Assembly (NCBI GenBank): GCA_029216955.1
Contig: JANAVB010006999.1
Span: forward strand, 1,821,431-1,885,430
DNA from: Iris pallida
Lineage: Eukaryota > Streptophyta > Magnoliopsida > Asparagales > Iridaceae
Direction: 5' to 3'
DNA length: 64,000 bases
Shown here: in pieces, positions 21,863 through 33,909 of the stretch
Numbering within the stretch: the stretch's first letter is position 1
Layout: each line of letters starts with the position of its first letter
The notes under the pieces: model-generated
Database searches by the model: none
Seen by the model: the letters and a program-made list of their open reading frames with translations, nothing else
What the model was told of the DNA's origin: nothing
Translations under genes and position numbers: made by a program

Positions 21863-23696
21863 TAAAAGAAGAAAACGTTTAAAATTTCCAAACACACAAA
21901 AAGACCACTTAAAATCATCAAAACCAATGCAGTAGTCGGTTGACTGCTGCTGTTCCTGCAAATTGAGACAAAGAAAGGAGGGCTAAAGAAGCCGGAGAAA
22001 AATTTTGGGGGCGGAGTGAGCGAGCTCGAGAGAGAGGGGAAAGATCGAGAGAGGGACTGAGAGGGAGAGAGAGAGGCTAGGGGTCGGGTCGGCCGGCGGA
22101 GGGAAGAGGGAAACGATTGAGGAGTCGACGGCGCGCGCAATAGACGGCCCGGTCGGTCGGGGCGGAGCGGATCTGGGTGGGGAGGAGGAAGGGCGGTCGT
22201 CGGCGGGCGTTAGGCGGGTGACGACGGCGTTAGGCGGGTGACGCTGGTCGCCGGAGAAAAAAAGGAGGAGCGGCGGAGGGTTTTGGGCGGCGTCGGAAGG
22301 GATTGGCCGGCGCGGGGGAGAAGGAAAAGAGGGCGGATGAGTGGTCGTACGGCGGCAAGAGGCGGAGCTCGTCGGGCGCGACCAGGGCGGTGCGCGCGGT
22401 CACGGGAAGTCGGGGGTTCTCGGTGACGCGGCCGGGGAGTCTCGACGAGGGCTTCGACTGGACGCGGCGCCCGGAGTGGGTTTTGGGGGCCGGGTTCGTC
22501 GCACGGCACGCCAAGGAGGAGGCGGACGCGGTTGGGAATCGATCGGTGGAGGTGAGTACGACGATGGGTTTAATTTTATTTGGGTTTTCTTTGGTCATTG
22601 GGTTTGGAGTCGCCGATGGTGGTGGCCGGACGGCTGGGCATGGTGGCGGTTTAGGTGTGCTGTAATGGTGGCGGGTCTGTGGTGGTTTCGATGACGACGG
22701 TTGTGGTGACGGTGGTGAAGGGGGAACGGTGATGGCGTGATGTTGGAGGTGGTGGTGGCAGTAGGGTTGTGCTGGCGACTACAGAGGATATGGTTGATGA
22801 TGGGAGCTGTCGGGTTGTGTCGGGAGTGAAGGTCGGGTACGGCGAAGGAGATGCAGCCGGGTTCAAGCAGCAGGCGGGGACGGGGTTAGGGTTAGAGCTA
22901 GGTTAGGAATTGGAATTTGATGTATCGTGCCGGGGTTGTCGGCACGGAGGAGGAGCAATGTATATGTAAAGGAAGATAAGTAGTGGATGGGACACGGACA
23001 CGGTCATGGACACGATGCACTCACTTTTGGTTGAGGAGTTTGGAGGAATATTGTGAAGAAAATATTAGAGGAGTACCTGCCTATTTATAGGATGTGGGAA
23101 TTTCCAATTGGATAAGAATTAGGATTCCTTTAAACCCAATTTAGATATTTCCTAATTTAATTTAAAATCAATCCAAATCCAAATACAATCAAATTTAAAT
23201 CTAATTAAATTTTTAGTTTAAAAATCAAATGGAATAAATCAAATTGCAAATATTTAACTATTTAATTTATTCCATAAATTCAAATCAAGATTTAAATGCC
23301 ACAATAATTTCAAAATATATTTTCTAAAATACTAATAATATTAATTTCAAAAATTACATTAAAAATTATAAATATATATGTATGTACAAATAATGTTTTC
23401 ATAATTATGTTTTTCCTAGTATACAATAAAATATTATTTATAATTAATAACTGCTAAAAACAAATTCCTTTTATAGCAAGAATAGAAATTATATATAATA
23501 TTTTGAAAGTGTATCATAAAATAAAAAAAATGTTTTTCTAAAATATGTACGCTCGCACATATTCGCATTCGACGAGCAAAAAAATAAAATTTCGTGCGCG
23601 ACGTACAATATGACTACGCGACGTACAATACAAAAATAAAATAAAATAATCAATACCAAAATCAATAAAAAATAGTAGAAATTTAGGGGTTTTACA
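19667..23696 (-). repeat. LARD copy 1, 3' LTR
   Basis: Compared with the partner it has a longer AAT/TAA run (about 21807-21858) and lacks a short duplication present at about 25350-25372. A GC-rich stretch of about 900 bp (21990-22890) lies downstream of the TATA box on -, so an R-U5 region over 3 kb long is likely. The open frame of 122 codons at 22598-22230 is kept in both LTRs but differs by many replacements and is probably not coding. Confidence 0.9.
23081..23089 (-). promoter_or_regulatory. TATA box, LARD copy 1 3' LTR
   Basis: TATAAATAG on the - strand, with the same site in the other LTR at 28182-28190. It is followed by a C/T-rich leader (TACTCCTC...CTCCAAACTCCTC). If used, the RNA starts near 23055 (or 28155 in the 5' LTR), leaving a U3 of only about 640 bp and a very long transcribed LTR part. 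Confidence 0.55.
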
Positions 23697-24759
23697 TCCT
23701 ACCCAACTTAAAAGAATTTCTTCCTCGAAATTAAGAATTAGTAGGGGGTGAGAAGACACAAGAGGGTATGACAAGTCTTCGGGCGAGGCAAAGAAATAAC
23801 GCTTAAACCTAAACAAGCATTTAGTAGGTCATGATGGTAGGTTTTGGATCAAGGGAAAAGACAAATAGTTTTAGGATGATGATATAGCCACGGGTTGGTA
23901 ACGGCTAATTACAGTGGTCATAAGTGATCGGGCAACTAAAGGGGATACTCGGCACGAGGGATTTCGTCCTTTTAAAATATGAGGAAGACGAAAGCGATAA
24001 TGGGTTCCAAAGGTGAATTTATCGAATACGAATACGTGGCTCAAAGGCGACCGAAAATTTCAAAAAGAATTTTCAAGGCAGTCGTGGATGGGACTCTGAA
24101 GGACAAGTTTAGTTATGTCCCCATCCATGTAGAACGATAAATATAAGCGAACCAAAGTGCACTCGGTTGATCAGACCATCATGCACCGGTTCTGATTAGA
24201 CAATATGTTAGTGGGAGCGACCTAATTAACATATGTCTTGGACAAGCTCGATAAGGAACAAGCTTACAAAAACTAGGCTACATTTAGCATCATTAATCAA
24301 AATGGTAAATACATAGGCACGAGAGATTAAGGTTAAAAGAAGGCAGAATGATTTTAAGTCATACAGTCGTCCTATAGTCTTCTTGTCCAAGTCCTTGGTT
24401 GGCTAGACGGGTTAGGTCCTCTAGATTCTAGGATCTAAATAAGCTTGCTAATATAGGTCACTAGGTCAAAGGGGTTGCTAGTTCATAAGGTATTCTACCC
24501 AACTTAAAGAATTAAACTAATGGTGTTTTGGGACAACTAACTAGTAGGGTCAATCTCTAGCAAGCACGAAGGGAAGATAAGGATAATGATAGGAGGAATC
24601 AAGTAAGATGCAGTCGATGAGTCAAACGGTAGATAAAATCTAGGAAGGTGGTCAGTATGTGGATGAGAGCCTAGACTTCTAATCCTATTCGCAGGCTTGC
24701 TTGGTACGGTAAAGTAACCAAACAATTTATCTTGACCTGCATGGGCCACCACAAAAACA
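23697..24759 (-). other. Internal domain of LARD copy 1, noncoding
   Basis: The 1063 bp hold no frame with recognisable gag, protease, RT or integrase content on either strand. Only the two priming regions at the ends are recognisable. It may carry a packaging signal, which the sequence does not show. Confidence 0.8.
24734..24752 (-). other. Primer binding site, tRNA-Ile type (LARD copy 1)
   Basis: On - the 5' LTR is followed after 7 nt by GTGGTGGCCCATGCAGGTC. From its second base this is the complement of the last 18 nt of plant tRNA-Ile(AAU) including CCA, as I remember that tRNA (acceptor GGCCCAU, T-arm ending GACCTGC). Identical bases occur at 57561-57579 in LARD copy 2. Confidence 0.75.
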
Positions 24760-27700
24760 TGTAATGCCCCAGTCCCAAAATACGTAGGACTAGGAACATT
24801 GACATGCCAACTGTACTCATACGAAGTACATGGGCCTCGTATGGATACATAAGCTGTAAAATACAGTATAACCATAACTAATCTCATCCACAAGAATAAA
24901 AGATATCATATAATCAATTATGAATTGTCTTGGTATAATATGTTGGGCGGAGACAAATCCACTACCAACAAGTAAAGAAAAAATACATAAGAAAAGATAT
25001 GAATTTGGCGAGCGAAGCGAAGGCGATCCAAGTGCAATCATCCTCGAAGAAATAGCGATGATCACGGCTAGAGCTAGAACACCTGCGAAAGACAATAGCA
25101 CACACCTGGGGAGATAACCAGGTCCTCAGAGGGACGTAACAAGACACATAATATCATGCCATATAAACTGAATAAATATTGCTCAAATAAATAAGTCAAT
25201 TGAATTATAACATGGTCTAATACACACCTATTGAACGAGCGTACCATCCTCCCAACCAAACAAGGACAGGAGATGGTAAACTAATTCACGGTGACGTATC
25301 TTTCCATGCTAAAAATCCAATATAGTATCCGGGCCCCAACAAGGTTCAATACCTTCTCAGTTCAATACCTTCTCATCGAAGTAGTAAGTCATACCTATAA
25401 CCAAACAAGGACAAGATGTGACGAACTAATCCGCGACAAGTTATTATTCCAGGCCACGGTCAGATACAAGTACCCAAACCAAAAGTACTCGTACATAACG
25501 GATAAAGGTGCCTAACTGTTCTAAGTGAAATGTAGTTAAGAATAATCCTTCCTGCACATGGACCCTGGCTGAATAGGATCGACATGGTCCCCCCTTGGGC
25601 ACCAGAGGCCCTATCAGTAAGAGCATGACGTTCTGCAGAATCGTCAATGGCCGTCAGTAATCATGGGTCATCAACCCCGTATCTCCAGTAGAGAGTCCGG
25701 GTCAAAAGGAAAGTGCATCGAAGCCCATACGCTAAGGAATTATCCTCCCCGCCCAATGCCTACTGTGTTGTATCCACAACACAAACCACTATAACCGCTA
25801 AGTCAAACTAGCATGCAATCTCTATTAGCGGTTATTTCTATCGCACGGCTTGTACGTACTGGTGGCCAGCCAATCACGCACTTCCGTGTCCTACATACGA
25901 CACACAACTTCGTGGTACAACATGTCAAGGCCAATGAATACAACACACAAGGTGGTCCCTTAAATCTAGGTTTAATTTGTAAGAAAATAATACACAGCAG
26001 AAAATATAAATGAACAGTAAGTTCTAACAGGTTGTGCCATGTATCACAGTTTATTTTGCATAAAGAAAATAAATAATGCATGAAGTATGAGCTAAAATAA
26101 ATAAACAACAAATGGCAAGGTGTCTTGCCTGGTAGAACGCCCGGTGTACTACAATAATCAATGTGGCATGAATTGCAACTTCGGTGTAATAACTATGCAA
26201 GGTGACCTCTGGTGGTGGCACGGACAGTTCCATTGGGTCCAGAACGGTCGAATTAGCTAGGGACGATAGGTGGAAGGAAAGAATTGGTAAAGGGATATGA
26301 AGATTGGTTACGGACAGGAGAAAATCAAAGAAATAATGGATAAATATTATATATACGAATTTTAGAAAATATTTATAATTCCTAAAACTAGTTTTCATGA
26401 GTCAAAATATTTATAGGAAAAATACTTAAATACTTAAAGTCAAGAAAAATCATTTTCGGCAGAAACTCTAAGTTGTCAAAAATTAGATATTAGATGGGAG
26501 CTATTTTTTTTATTAGTAAAAATAATATTTGATAAACACATAAAAATTTGGAAAACCGCTTTAGACAAAAATTCTATGCTTTCTTTTATTCAAAATATTC
26601 TAAATAAATATCTAAAATTCATAAAAACTCTTTTCTTATATTAAAGCTATAATTCAACTGGGTAGAAAATATTAGAATCATCAAAAAATAATACTCTAAT
26701 ATAGTTCAAAAATATCTCGATGTATTTTAATAATAATTAACAAAATTAATATAAGTAAGCCAAACAAATATGCTTAATTAATATCAAAATAACATTAATG
26801 ATAATAGTAATATAGCATTTATAACCATACAATAGATTTTGTACATATAAAGAATAAATAAATAAAATAATAATAATAACAATAATGAAAATAACAATAA
26901 TAATAAATATAATAAAATAATAATAATAATAATAATAATAAAAGAAGAAGAAAACGTTTAAAATTTCCAAACACACAAAAAGACCACTTAAAATCATCAA
27001 AACCAATGCAGCAGTCGGTTGACTGCTGCTGTTCTTGCAAAATTGAGACAAAGAAAGGAGGGATAAAGAAGCCGGAGAAAAATTTTGGGGGCAGAGTGAG
27101 CGAGCTCAAGAGAGAGGGGAAAGATCGAGAGAGGGACTGAGAGGGAGAGAGAGAGGCTAGGGGTCGGGTCGGCCGGCGGAGGAACGACGGAGGGAAGAGG
27201 GGAACGATTGAGGAGTCGACGGCGCGCGCGATAGGCGGCCCGGTCGGGCGGGGCGGAGTGGATCTAACTGGAGAGGAGGAAGGGCGGTCGTCGGCGGGTG
27301 TTAGGCGGGTGACGGCGGTGTTAGGCGGGTGATGCTGGTCGCCGGAGAAAAAAAGGAGGAGCGGCGGAGGGTTTTGGGCGGCGTCGGAAGGGATCGGCCG
27401 GCGCGGGGGAGAAGGAAAAGAGGGCGGATGAGCGGTCGTACGGCGGTAAGAGGCGGAGCTCGTCGGGCGCGACCAGGGCGGTGCGCACGGTCACGGGAAG
27501 TCGGGGGTTCTCGGTGACGTGGCCGGGGAGTCTCGGCGAGGGCTTCGACTGGACGCGGCGCCCGGAGAGGGGTTCGGGGGCCGGGCTCGTCGTGCGGCAC
27601 GCCAAAGAGGAGGCAGACGCGGCTGGGAATCGATCGATGGAGGTGAGTACGGCGATGGGTTTAATTTTATTTGGGTTTTCTTTGGTCATTGGGTTTGGAG

Positions 27701-28794
27701 TCGCCGATGGTGGCGGATGGTGGTGGCCGGACGGCTGGGCGTGGTGGCGGTTTAGGTGTGCTATAATGGTAGCGGGTCTGTGGTGGTGTCGATGACGACG
27801 GTTGTGGTGACGGTGGTGAAGGGGAAACGGTGATGGCGTGATATTGGAGGTGGTGGTGGCAGTAGGGTTGTGCTGGCGACTACGGAGGATATGGTTGATG
27901 ATGGGAGCTGTCGGGTTGTGTCGGGAGTGAAGGTCGGGTACGACGAAGGAGATGCAGCCGGGTTCGAGCAGCAGGCGGGGACGGGGTTAGGGTTAGAGCT
28001 AGGTTAGGAATTGTAATTTGATGTATCGTGCCGGGGTTGTCGGCACGGAGGAGGAGCATTGTATATGTAAAGGAAGATAAGTAGTGGATGGGACACGGAC
28101 ACGGTCATGGACATGATGCACTCACTTTTGGTTGAGGAGTTTGGAGGAATATTGTGAAGAAAATATTGGAGGAGTACCTGCCTATTTATAGGATGTGGGA
28201 ATTCACAATTGGATAAGAATTAGGATTCCTTTAAACCCAATTTAGATCTTTCCTAATTTAATTTAAAATCAATCCAAATCCAAATACAATCAAATTTAAA
28301 TCTAATTAAATTTTTAGTTTAAAAATCAAATGGAATAAATCAAATTGCAAATATTTAACTATTTAATTTATTCCATAAATTCAAATCAAGATTTAAATGC
28401 CACAATAATTTCAAAATATATTTTCTAAAATACTAATAATATTAATTTCAAAAATTATATTAAAAATTATAAATATATATGTATGCACAAATAATGTTTT
28501 CATAATTATGTTTTTCCTAGTATACAATAAAATATTATTTATAATTAATAACTGCTAAAAACAAATGCCTTTTATAGCAAGAATAGAAATTATATATAAT
28601 ATTTTGAAAGTGTATCATAAAATAAAAAAAATGTTTTTCTAAAATATGTACGCTCGCACATATTCGCATTCGACGAGCAAGAAAATAAAATTTCGTGTGC
28701 GACGTACAATATGACTACGCGACGTACAATACAAAAAAAAATTAATCAGTACCAAAATCAATAAAAAAAATAGTAGAAATTTAGGGGTTTTACA
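24760..28794 (-). repeat. LARD copy 1, 5' LTR
   Basis: Partner of 19667-23696 with TG...CA ends and nearly the same length. It contains a short duplication of TTCAATACCTTCTCA at about 25350-25372 and a 10-bp insertion near 27182 that the other LTR lacks. Confidence 0.9.
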
Positions 28795-28816
28795 TAATCC
28801 GATATAAGAGAACAGA

Positions 28817-28828
28817 GCTCTGATACCA
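28817..28828 (-). other. Primer binding site of Sirevirus 1 (initiator Met type)
   Basis: TGGTATCAGAGC on -, two bases from the end of the 5' LTR. This is the standard site pairing with the 3' end of plant initiator tRNA-Met. It is separated from the gag ATG at 19642 by the 9.1-kb LARD. Without it the distance would be about 40 bp. Confidence 0.85.
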
Positions 28829-28830
28829 AT

Positions 28831-29792
28831 TAAAGTTCGTGTAGGAAACTCTAGAGGGAGGTAAATAAAGTATGTGTCGATAACACCCAATTAAAAATAA
28901 CTCTATTCAAGTCCACCCAACAGAAATAACAATCATAGTATAAGTGCGGAATATAAATAGAGATCAGAGAAGCATACACAGACACAGCAGTTTATAACCT
29001 GGTTTCCCTCGTGGAGGACTAGTCTAAGCCTGAGAACTCTAGCTCAGGATCAAAAATCCACTTGAAAATAGCGTACAACCACGTGCCTTTACTCAGAAGA
29101 GCACACCAATTTCTTATAGATTCGCAGATGGCGAGACTTGGAATTGTCCAAGTGACTTCTTTTGAAACTCTTGCGCAGAAACTTATAGTTGACTCACACT
29201 GAGCACCTTGGGGGCTTGAAAAGTTTTGTGGCTATTTAGATGAGAAGAATAAGATCTTGAATGTATAGGCTATAGGAGAAGAGAAGATGAGAAGATTGGA
29301 TTATTAAAAAAGAGAGAAATCAAGGCCTATATATACTAGTCCAGAGGGACAGAGTTCGGCCAGAACTCTGTTCCAAATATTTAAATATTTAGCCGTTGGA
29401 CAACTAGCAACCAACAAACCCTAAAAATTAGGTCCTAAATATAAAGGGATAGAGTTCGGCCCGAACTCTATCTCCTAGGGACAAAAAGTTCAAGTGCGAT
29501 TTTTGGGCTTTGCAGGTTTTGGAGTTTGTTTGGTGGAGCTTGAGTATTAAGTCTAGGGTTGAGATACTCAATACGACTCAACTTACAATAGCCTAGAATC
29601 AATAAAAGAAAAAAATACAGACTCAGATTACAAGTAACAGCAGCACTGTCGAAGATGTCTGTCTTGAACTGATATGTGATGACGTTCTGTTTTGGAGCTT
29701 TGATGGAGCTTGATGTGTTAAGTTGGATTATAACAGATATCGTCTTGTTAATTATCAAGATTAGGTTTACTACGATCCAGTTTGGGTCAACA
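28831..29792 (-). repeat. Sirevirus 1, 5' LTR
   Basis: Starts (on -) TGTTGACCCAAACTGG at 29792 and ends CGAACTTTA at 28831, where TA on the + strand replaces the expected TG. TATA box at 29328-29335. Palindromes are at 29350-29370 and 29450-29470. The second has T/A in place of C/G at both outer arm positions compared with the other LTR. Confidence 0.9.
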
Positions 29793-31675
29793 CTAGTCAT
29801 ACATGATAAGCTCTAGCTATAGTCTAGAATACGCACATCATGTTTTAGGCCCGTAGGCTACATGTCAAGATCCCAAAACATGAGCTAAACACGTGCTCGG
29901 AGGCTAAATGCCACAAAAGAATAATGTACATAACTAGTGGGAGAATGATATAAGAAACCCACTAAGGTACTCTGGTGCTCCGGGTAGTCATCGCCGAGTA
30001 GATGGTACGGAAGATCCTTCGGGCTCCTCTATCAGATCTGGCCAAACAAAACCAGTAGGGTCAGACCCCAAATAGTAAGTACCACAAAGGAATCCAAACT
30101 TATGAACTAAAACCAGCAATAACTGACATAACAACAGATAGAGACATAAATAAGTAAATGCGGATCGAGATTCGTGCACTACCAATGCACTTATCCCGAG
30201 AATAGAAAAGACAATAAGCAAAGCAACCTGGAGCATAAAGTAAAGGAAGCATGTGAATATGTAAGATAAACTGGACATGTGAGCATGTTAAGTAACCGGG
30301 TCATGTAAGCATGTGAGGTAACTGGGACATGTGAGCATGTTAGAACTATATAGAACGATAATATATAAGATGACTTAGGAACTATTCTGGAACCCAAGTT
30401 ACAACCTGTAAACCAAACAAGGATCGAGGTTGTAACCCTTCTCATGAACAGAATGTAATCTCTAATCATTGCACAGCCTAAGGATCATGTATAGTGTGTG
30501 AGTACTGAATAGGACGACAAATGACAAGATGACTAAAAAACTATTTCGGAACCCAAGTTACAACCCGTAAACCAAACAAGGACTGGGGTTGTACCATTTT
30601 CTGAACAGAACTTGGTCTCTAATCATTTATGGACAAAAGTAAAGCATAACAATAATGTACTGAAATAAACATATGGACACTGCCTAGATAAAACTAAACT
30701 GGAATGGACTCCATCCATCAATCACGGCCAAGTAATGAGTACGGCTTGATACTTTAACTAACTAGGGTTGTCACAAGCCTAGTTACTAACAAGATGTAAT
30801 GAGATGTTCCCACAGTCACAAGCCCTGCAGACTATCTAGGTTATCCAGGCGAAAGTTACAAGAGAATTTATAGTAGATACATCGCCCAGGAGACAATGTA
30901 TCCCACATACATATAATAGTGGGTACATCATCCAGGAGATAAATGTACCCTTAAGAGAGTTATTAGGTAGCTTGAATGGTGCAACACATGACAGTATGCT
31001 GGAAATACGCCATACTCGCCGGCAGGCTACAAGTCCACTGGAGGCGCCCAGATAACGGGATCACCTGTAACTGGGAAATCTCTCTATATGAACTATTTGA
31101 TCAATCTAGTCATTAACCTAGTCAGATTTGTTATGAATTCCTGACCATGGTAACCAGGAATTTATGTCCTAGACATGATGCAGAAGAGACATATAGCTTG
31201 TTCATGCATACACAATAAATTTAACCACGGTGTCCAGAAAAGAGTTATCTTAGCAAGAGAGGAATAGCCGTCGCAATAGCATCTTGATTACACATGTCAT
31301 GTTTAGGGTTACTTGTCATATCAAAAGTACTTGTCGGGAGTGCGCCTCGACGAGCTACTATCATGTAAAGCAAAGAAGTAACCTGTAACATGAGTGCACC
31401 AAAACGGACCACTATCTAGATTAAGCAAAAAAGTAACGTATAACATGAGTGCACCACAACAGGCCACTATCTAGGCAAAGTTGAGACATGTAACGTGAGT
31501 GCACTACAATGTGCCACTTTCAGGTAAGCAAATTATAGACGTCAGGATAGTACGTAAGAAAGATCTTGATAAAATGACACATCATAACATATGAGAAGGA
31601 ATAGATAAAAGTAGCTACTTGACATAAAACAATAATTGAATCTGTGCTAGTATTAATTGTATAAAGGGTGTACAA

Positions 31676-33909
31676 TATAATGCCCTGCTCCGTATGAGGC
31701 ATTTGGTTGGCTTGTTGGATGCTATCAGGATGTTGGACCATAACTTATGTTGGGAATCAGAAGAATTGAGACTGATGCAGTCTCTCTTAGCAGGCTAGAC
31801 AGAATGGGTATTGAAATGTGGCTCGCTGGTGGAGCTACGCTTAGTAGAATTGTGTGTGATCGGAACAGGAAGACCCTTTTATGCAGGTGAGTGGAACTGT
31901 CCTTCCTCCTCCTTACTCCTTCATGCTTAATAAAATAGAGTATTGAAATGCTATGAATTGTCCCAAAATGTTTCATGTTTTAGTTGCTGAATAATAGAGA
32001 TGCTTATACTGAGAATTATTAAAATGTACAACATATTGAACTGCTAATGCGATTTGATGCCTGAGAATAAATTGATAACATTGTCCCTTATGTTTAATAC
32101 TGTTGAAACAGTAAAACACTTGAATAATGAGATGCCTTGTGAATGATAGAATAGACAATGCACTGGCTATGAGAATTGAACGAATACTTGAATCATGTAC
32201 TCTCTGTATAACTGTTGCAAGAATATGAAATGTTGTATGTCCCTTATAAGAAATGAAAGAATGAATAAATGTCCCTATAAAATGAATGAATGTTATATTC
32301 CTTAGTAAATGGAACGATATGAGAAACGTTGTAATGAAGCAATAAATGAGAAATGATAAAGTATGGGATCTTTGAGATCACCAAATGAAATGATGGTAAT
32401 GATGAAATGAATAAGTCATTGAATGTGACTAATGATGCACTGTTGCCTTTACTTTCTTTAATATATATTTACCATGCGATTATGTTCACAATCGAGTCAG
32501 ACACGTATTCGCATGGTCATGGACAACTTGTATACAAGGTTTGAGTTTTAATTTCCTCGAACGGTACCGGGGCGTCGGGACCGATTCAGCCTAGGAGAAA
32601 ATAATGATGAGTGCTATAGGAGCACGGATAAGGTGGGGTGGCATAGAGGCTCGCCACCTACTATGCTGACCGTATTATCTTGAAATATAATAAAATAAAA
32701 AGTGTCCATATGGTTTAACAACACCAGTGACCATGTAGTCAGGATGCATGCTAATGAATGTTTTGTGCAGGCAGAGTAAGTATATCTGATAACCTGTATT
32801 TGATGCAGGTATGAGAAGTCATCTATCGGTAAGAAATAACATAATTGTGATATTGTATATGTGGGTTCAACTTGCTTGCTTAACATGTTAAATGAAATGA
32901 TGCTGTGTTGTTGCCTTTAAAATAAGAAACTCTATAACATGCTCAACATGTTAAATGCGAATTGCTAATGTATTGCCTTTTGGATCATTGCCATAACCGG
33001 TTGAATGATAACATCAAGTATGCAAAACGATGCCTTCAGGAAGTATTTCTATAATATGCTCAACGTGTTAACTCAACGTTGCTTAGATGATGCCTTACAC
33101 AAAGAAATGATATACCATGCTATGACATATTTACTTACTTCAATATTTCTGCTTAAGAACTGTAAACTGATACTAGGCCCAAGTAGAAAGATCTTTTTAT
33201 TAAATGCTTGCTAAATTGACCAGTTAGTGTTGGTTTAGGCGAGTGGGTTGGATTCTGCTCGTCAGTACATAGATGATGTGCTGACCCACGTTTTGTGGGC
33301 AGGTGCTCGTGCTTGGGATGTTCTACACACGAAGATTAGCTTGATTGGTCCCGCGGCATCGAAGATTTGTTGGACATACAAAAGCTCTCCTTGTACAAGA
33401 TGATGTCTTCTGTTTATAAAGGGTATAATGTATGGAATATTGTAATCAGTGATACCAGTGAGTTGTAAGCCAAGTCGGTATATCGAGTTGTAATCCAATG
33501 TATCCAAGTATCAAATGTAAGCTGTATAGCATTGTTCAGTTGGCTTTCAATGTAAAGAGAGATGTGTTGTATGCATTGTATTTCAATACAAGTCTTGTAC
33601 TCTTCTTCAATTATCAATAAAGAGAATAAAGTTCTATATATCTCTGTGTGACTTCAAGTTATCCTTTTATCTCCGCTGCTATAAAGAAATGACGTATTTC
33701 TCTTCAACAAGAAAGATTGTCCTCATTAACTTCAATTTGTCTGCTTCTGTCGCTGCGATGTGTTCCTATTTGAAGATTATCAATTATGTACCATCTTTGT
33801 CTTGTACAAGTGCAATACCAGACTTGTACGGCATCACGCCCAAGCGAGGACGATCGATTCCAAGAGATAAAACATGTAAATAAATGACTCTACGAATCGG
33901 GGCATGACA
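31676..33909 (+). repeat. 5' LTR of the element at 31676-39021
   Basis: Ends in GGGGCATGACA. A TATAAAG at 33415-33421 and AATAAAG words at 33617-33632 give a plausible U3-R-U5 layout, with the box about 500 bp from the LTR end. Many ATGs occur, but no frame exceeds 90 codons. Confidence 0.88.

Larger units (their letters stand above)
19667..28794 (-). mobile_element. Non-autonomous giant-LTR retrotransposon (LARD-like), copy 1
   Basis: LTRs of 4030 bp (19667-23696) and 4035 bp (24760-28794) enclose only 1063 bp. A perfect 5-bp duplication TAATC flanks it (19662-19666 and 28795-28799). On - the LTR starts TGTAAAACCCC and ends GGGGCATTACA. The polypurine end GAGGAAGAAATTCTTTTAAG then TTGGGTAGGA (23697-23730) is of the Tekay/Del type, and the primer site is at 24735-24752. 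There is no gag or pol, so it must depend on enzymes of a related chromovirus. It interrupts the Sirevirus leader. The few differences between LTRs suggest a fairly young insertion. Confidence 0.93.
11319..29792 (-). mobile_element. Sirevirus-like Ty1/copia element, complete ends, interrupted
   Basis: LTRs at 11319-12311 and 28831-29792 are flanked by the perfect 5-bp duplication CTAGT (11314-11318 and 29793-29797). On the - strand the order is 5' LTR, initiator-Met-type primer site (28817-28828), gag, protease, integrase, reverse transcriptase, RNase H, an extra ORF, a polypurine array and the 3' LTR. The gag-integrase-RT order is copia. The gag type, extra ORF and multiple polypurine tracts point to the Sirevirus (SIRE/Maximus) lineage. 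A 9.1-kb non-autonomous LTR element (19667-28794) sits in the leader between primer site and gag ATG. Without it the element is about 9.3 kb. Stops, frameshifts and LTR differences show it is inactive. Confidence 0.9.
11182..31675 (-). repeat. Older gypsy LTR in inverted orientation, split by nested insertions
   Basis: 11182-11318 plus 29793 to about 31500, read on the - strand, align by eye with the right half of the LTR at 5599-11181. Shared words include TTGATCATGTATGAC, GCTTCATGATCATC, GCAGGGCTTGTGAC, the CATGTCTAGGACAT region and the tandem array. The copy is clearly more diverged than a sister LTR would be and lacks the terminal ~180 bp at its end near 11182. It is interrupted by the Sirevirus at 11319-29792. 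31510-31675 probably still belongs to it but I cannot align that part. Confidence 0.7.

Noticed and set aside
22230..22598. 122-codon frame present in both LARD copy 1 LTRs (also 27321-27689)
   Set aside because: Many amino-acid replacements in a pair of LTRs that differ little overall and no recognisable domain; better explained as GC-rich leader DNA.
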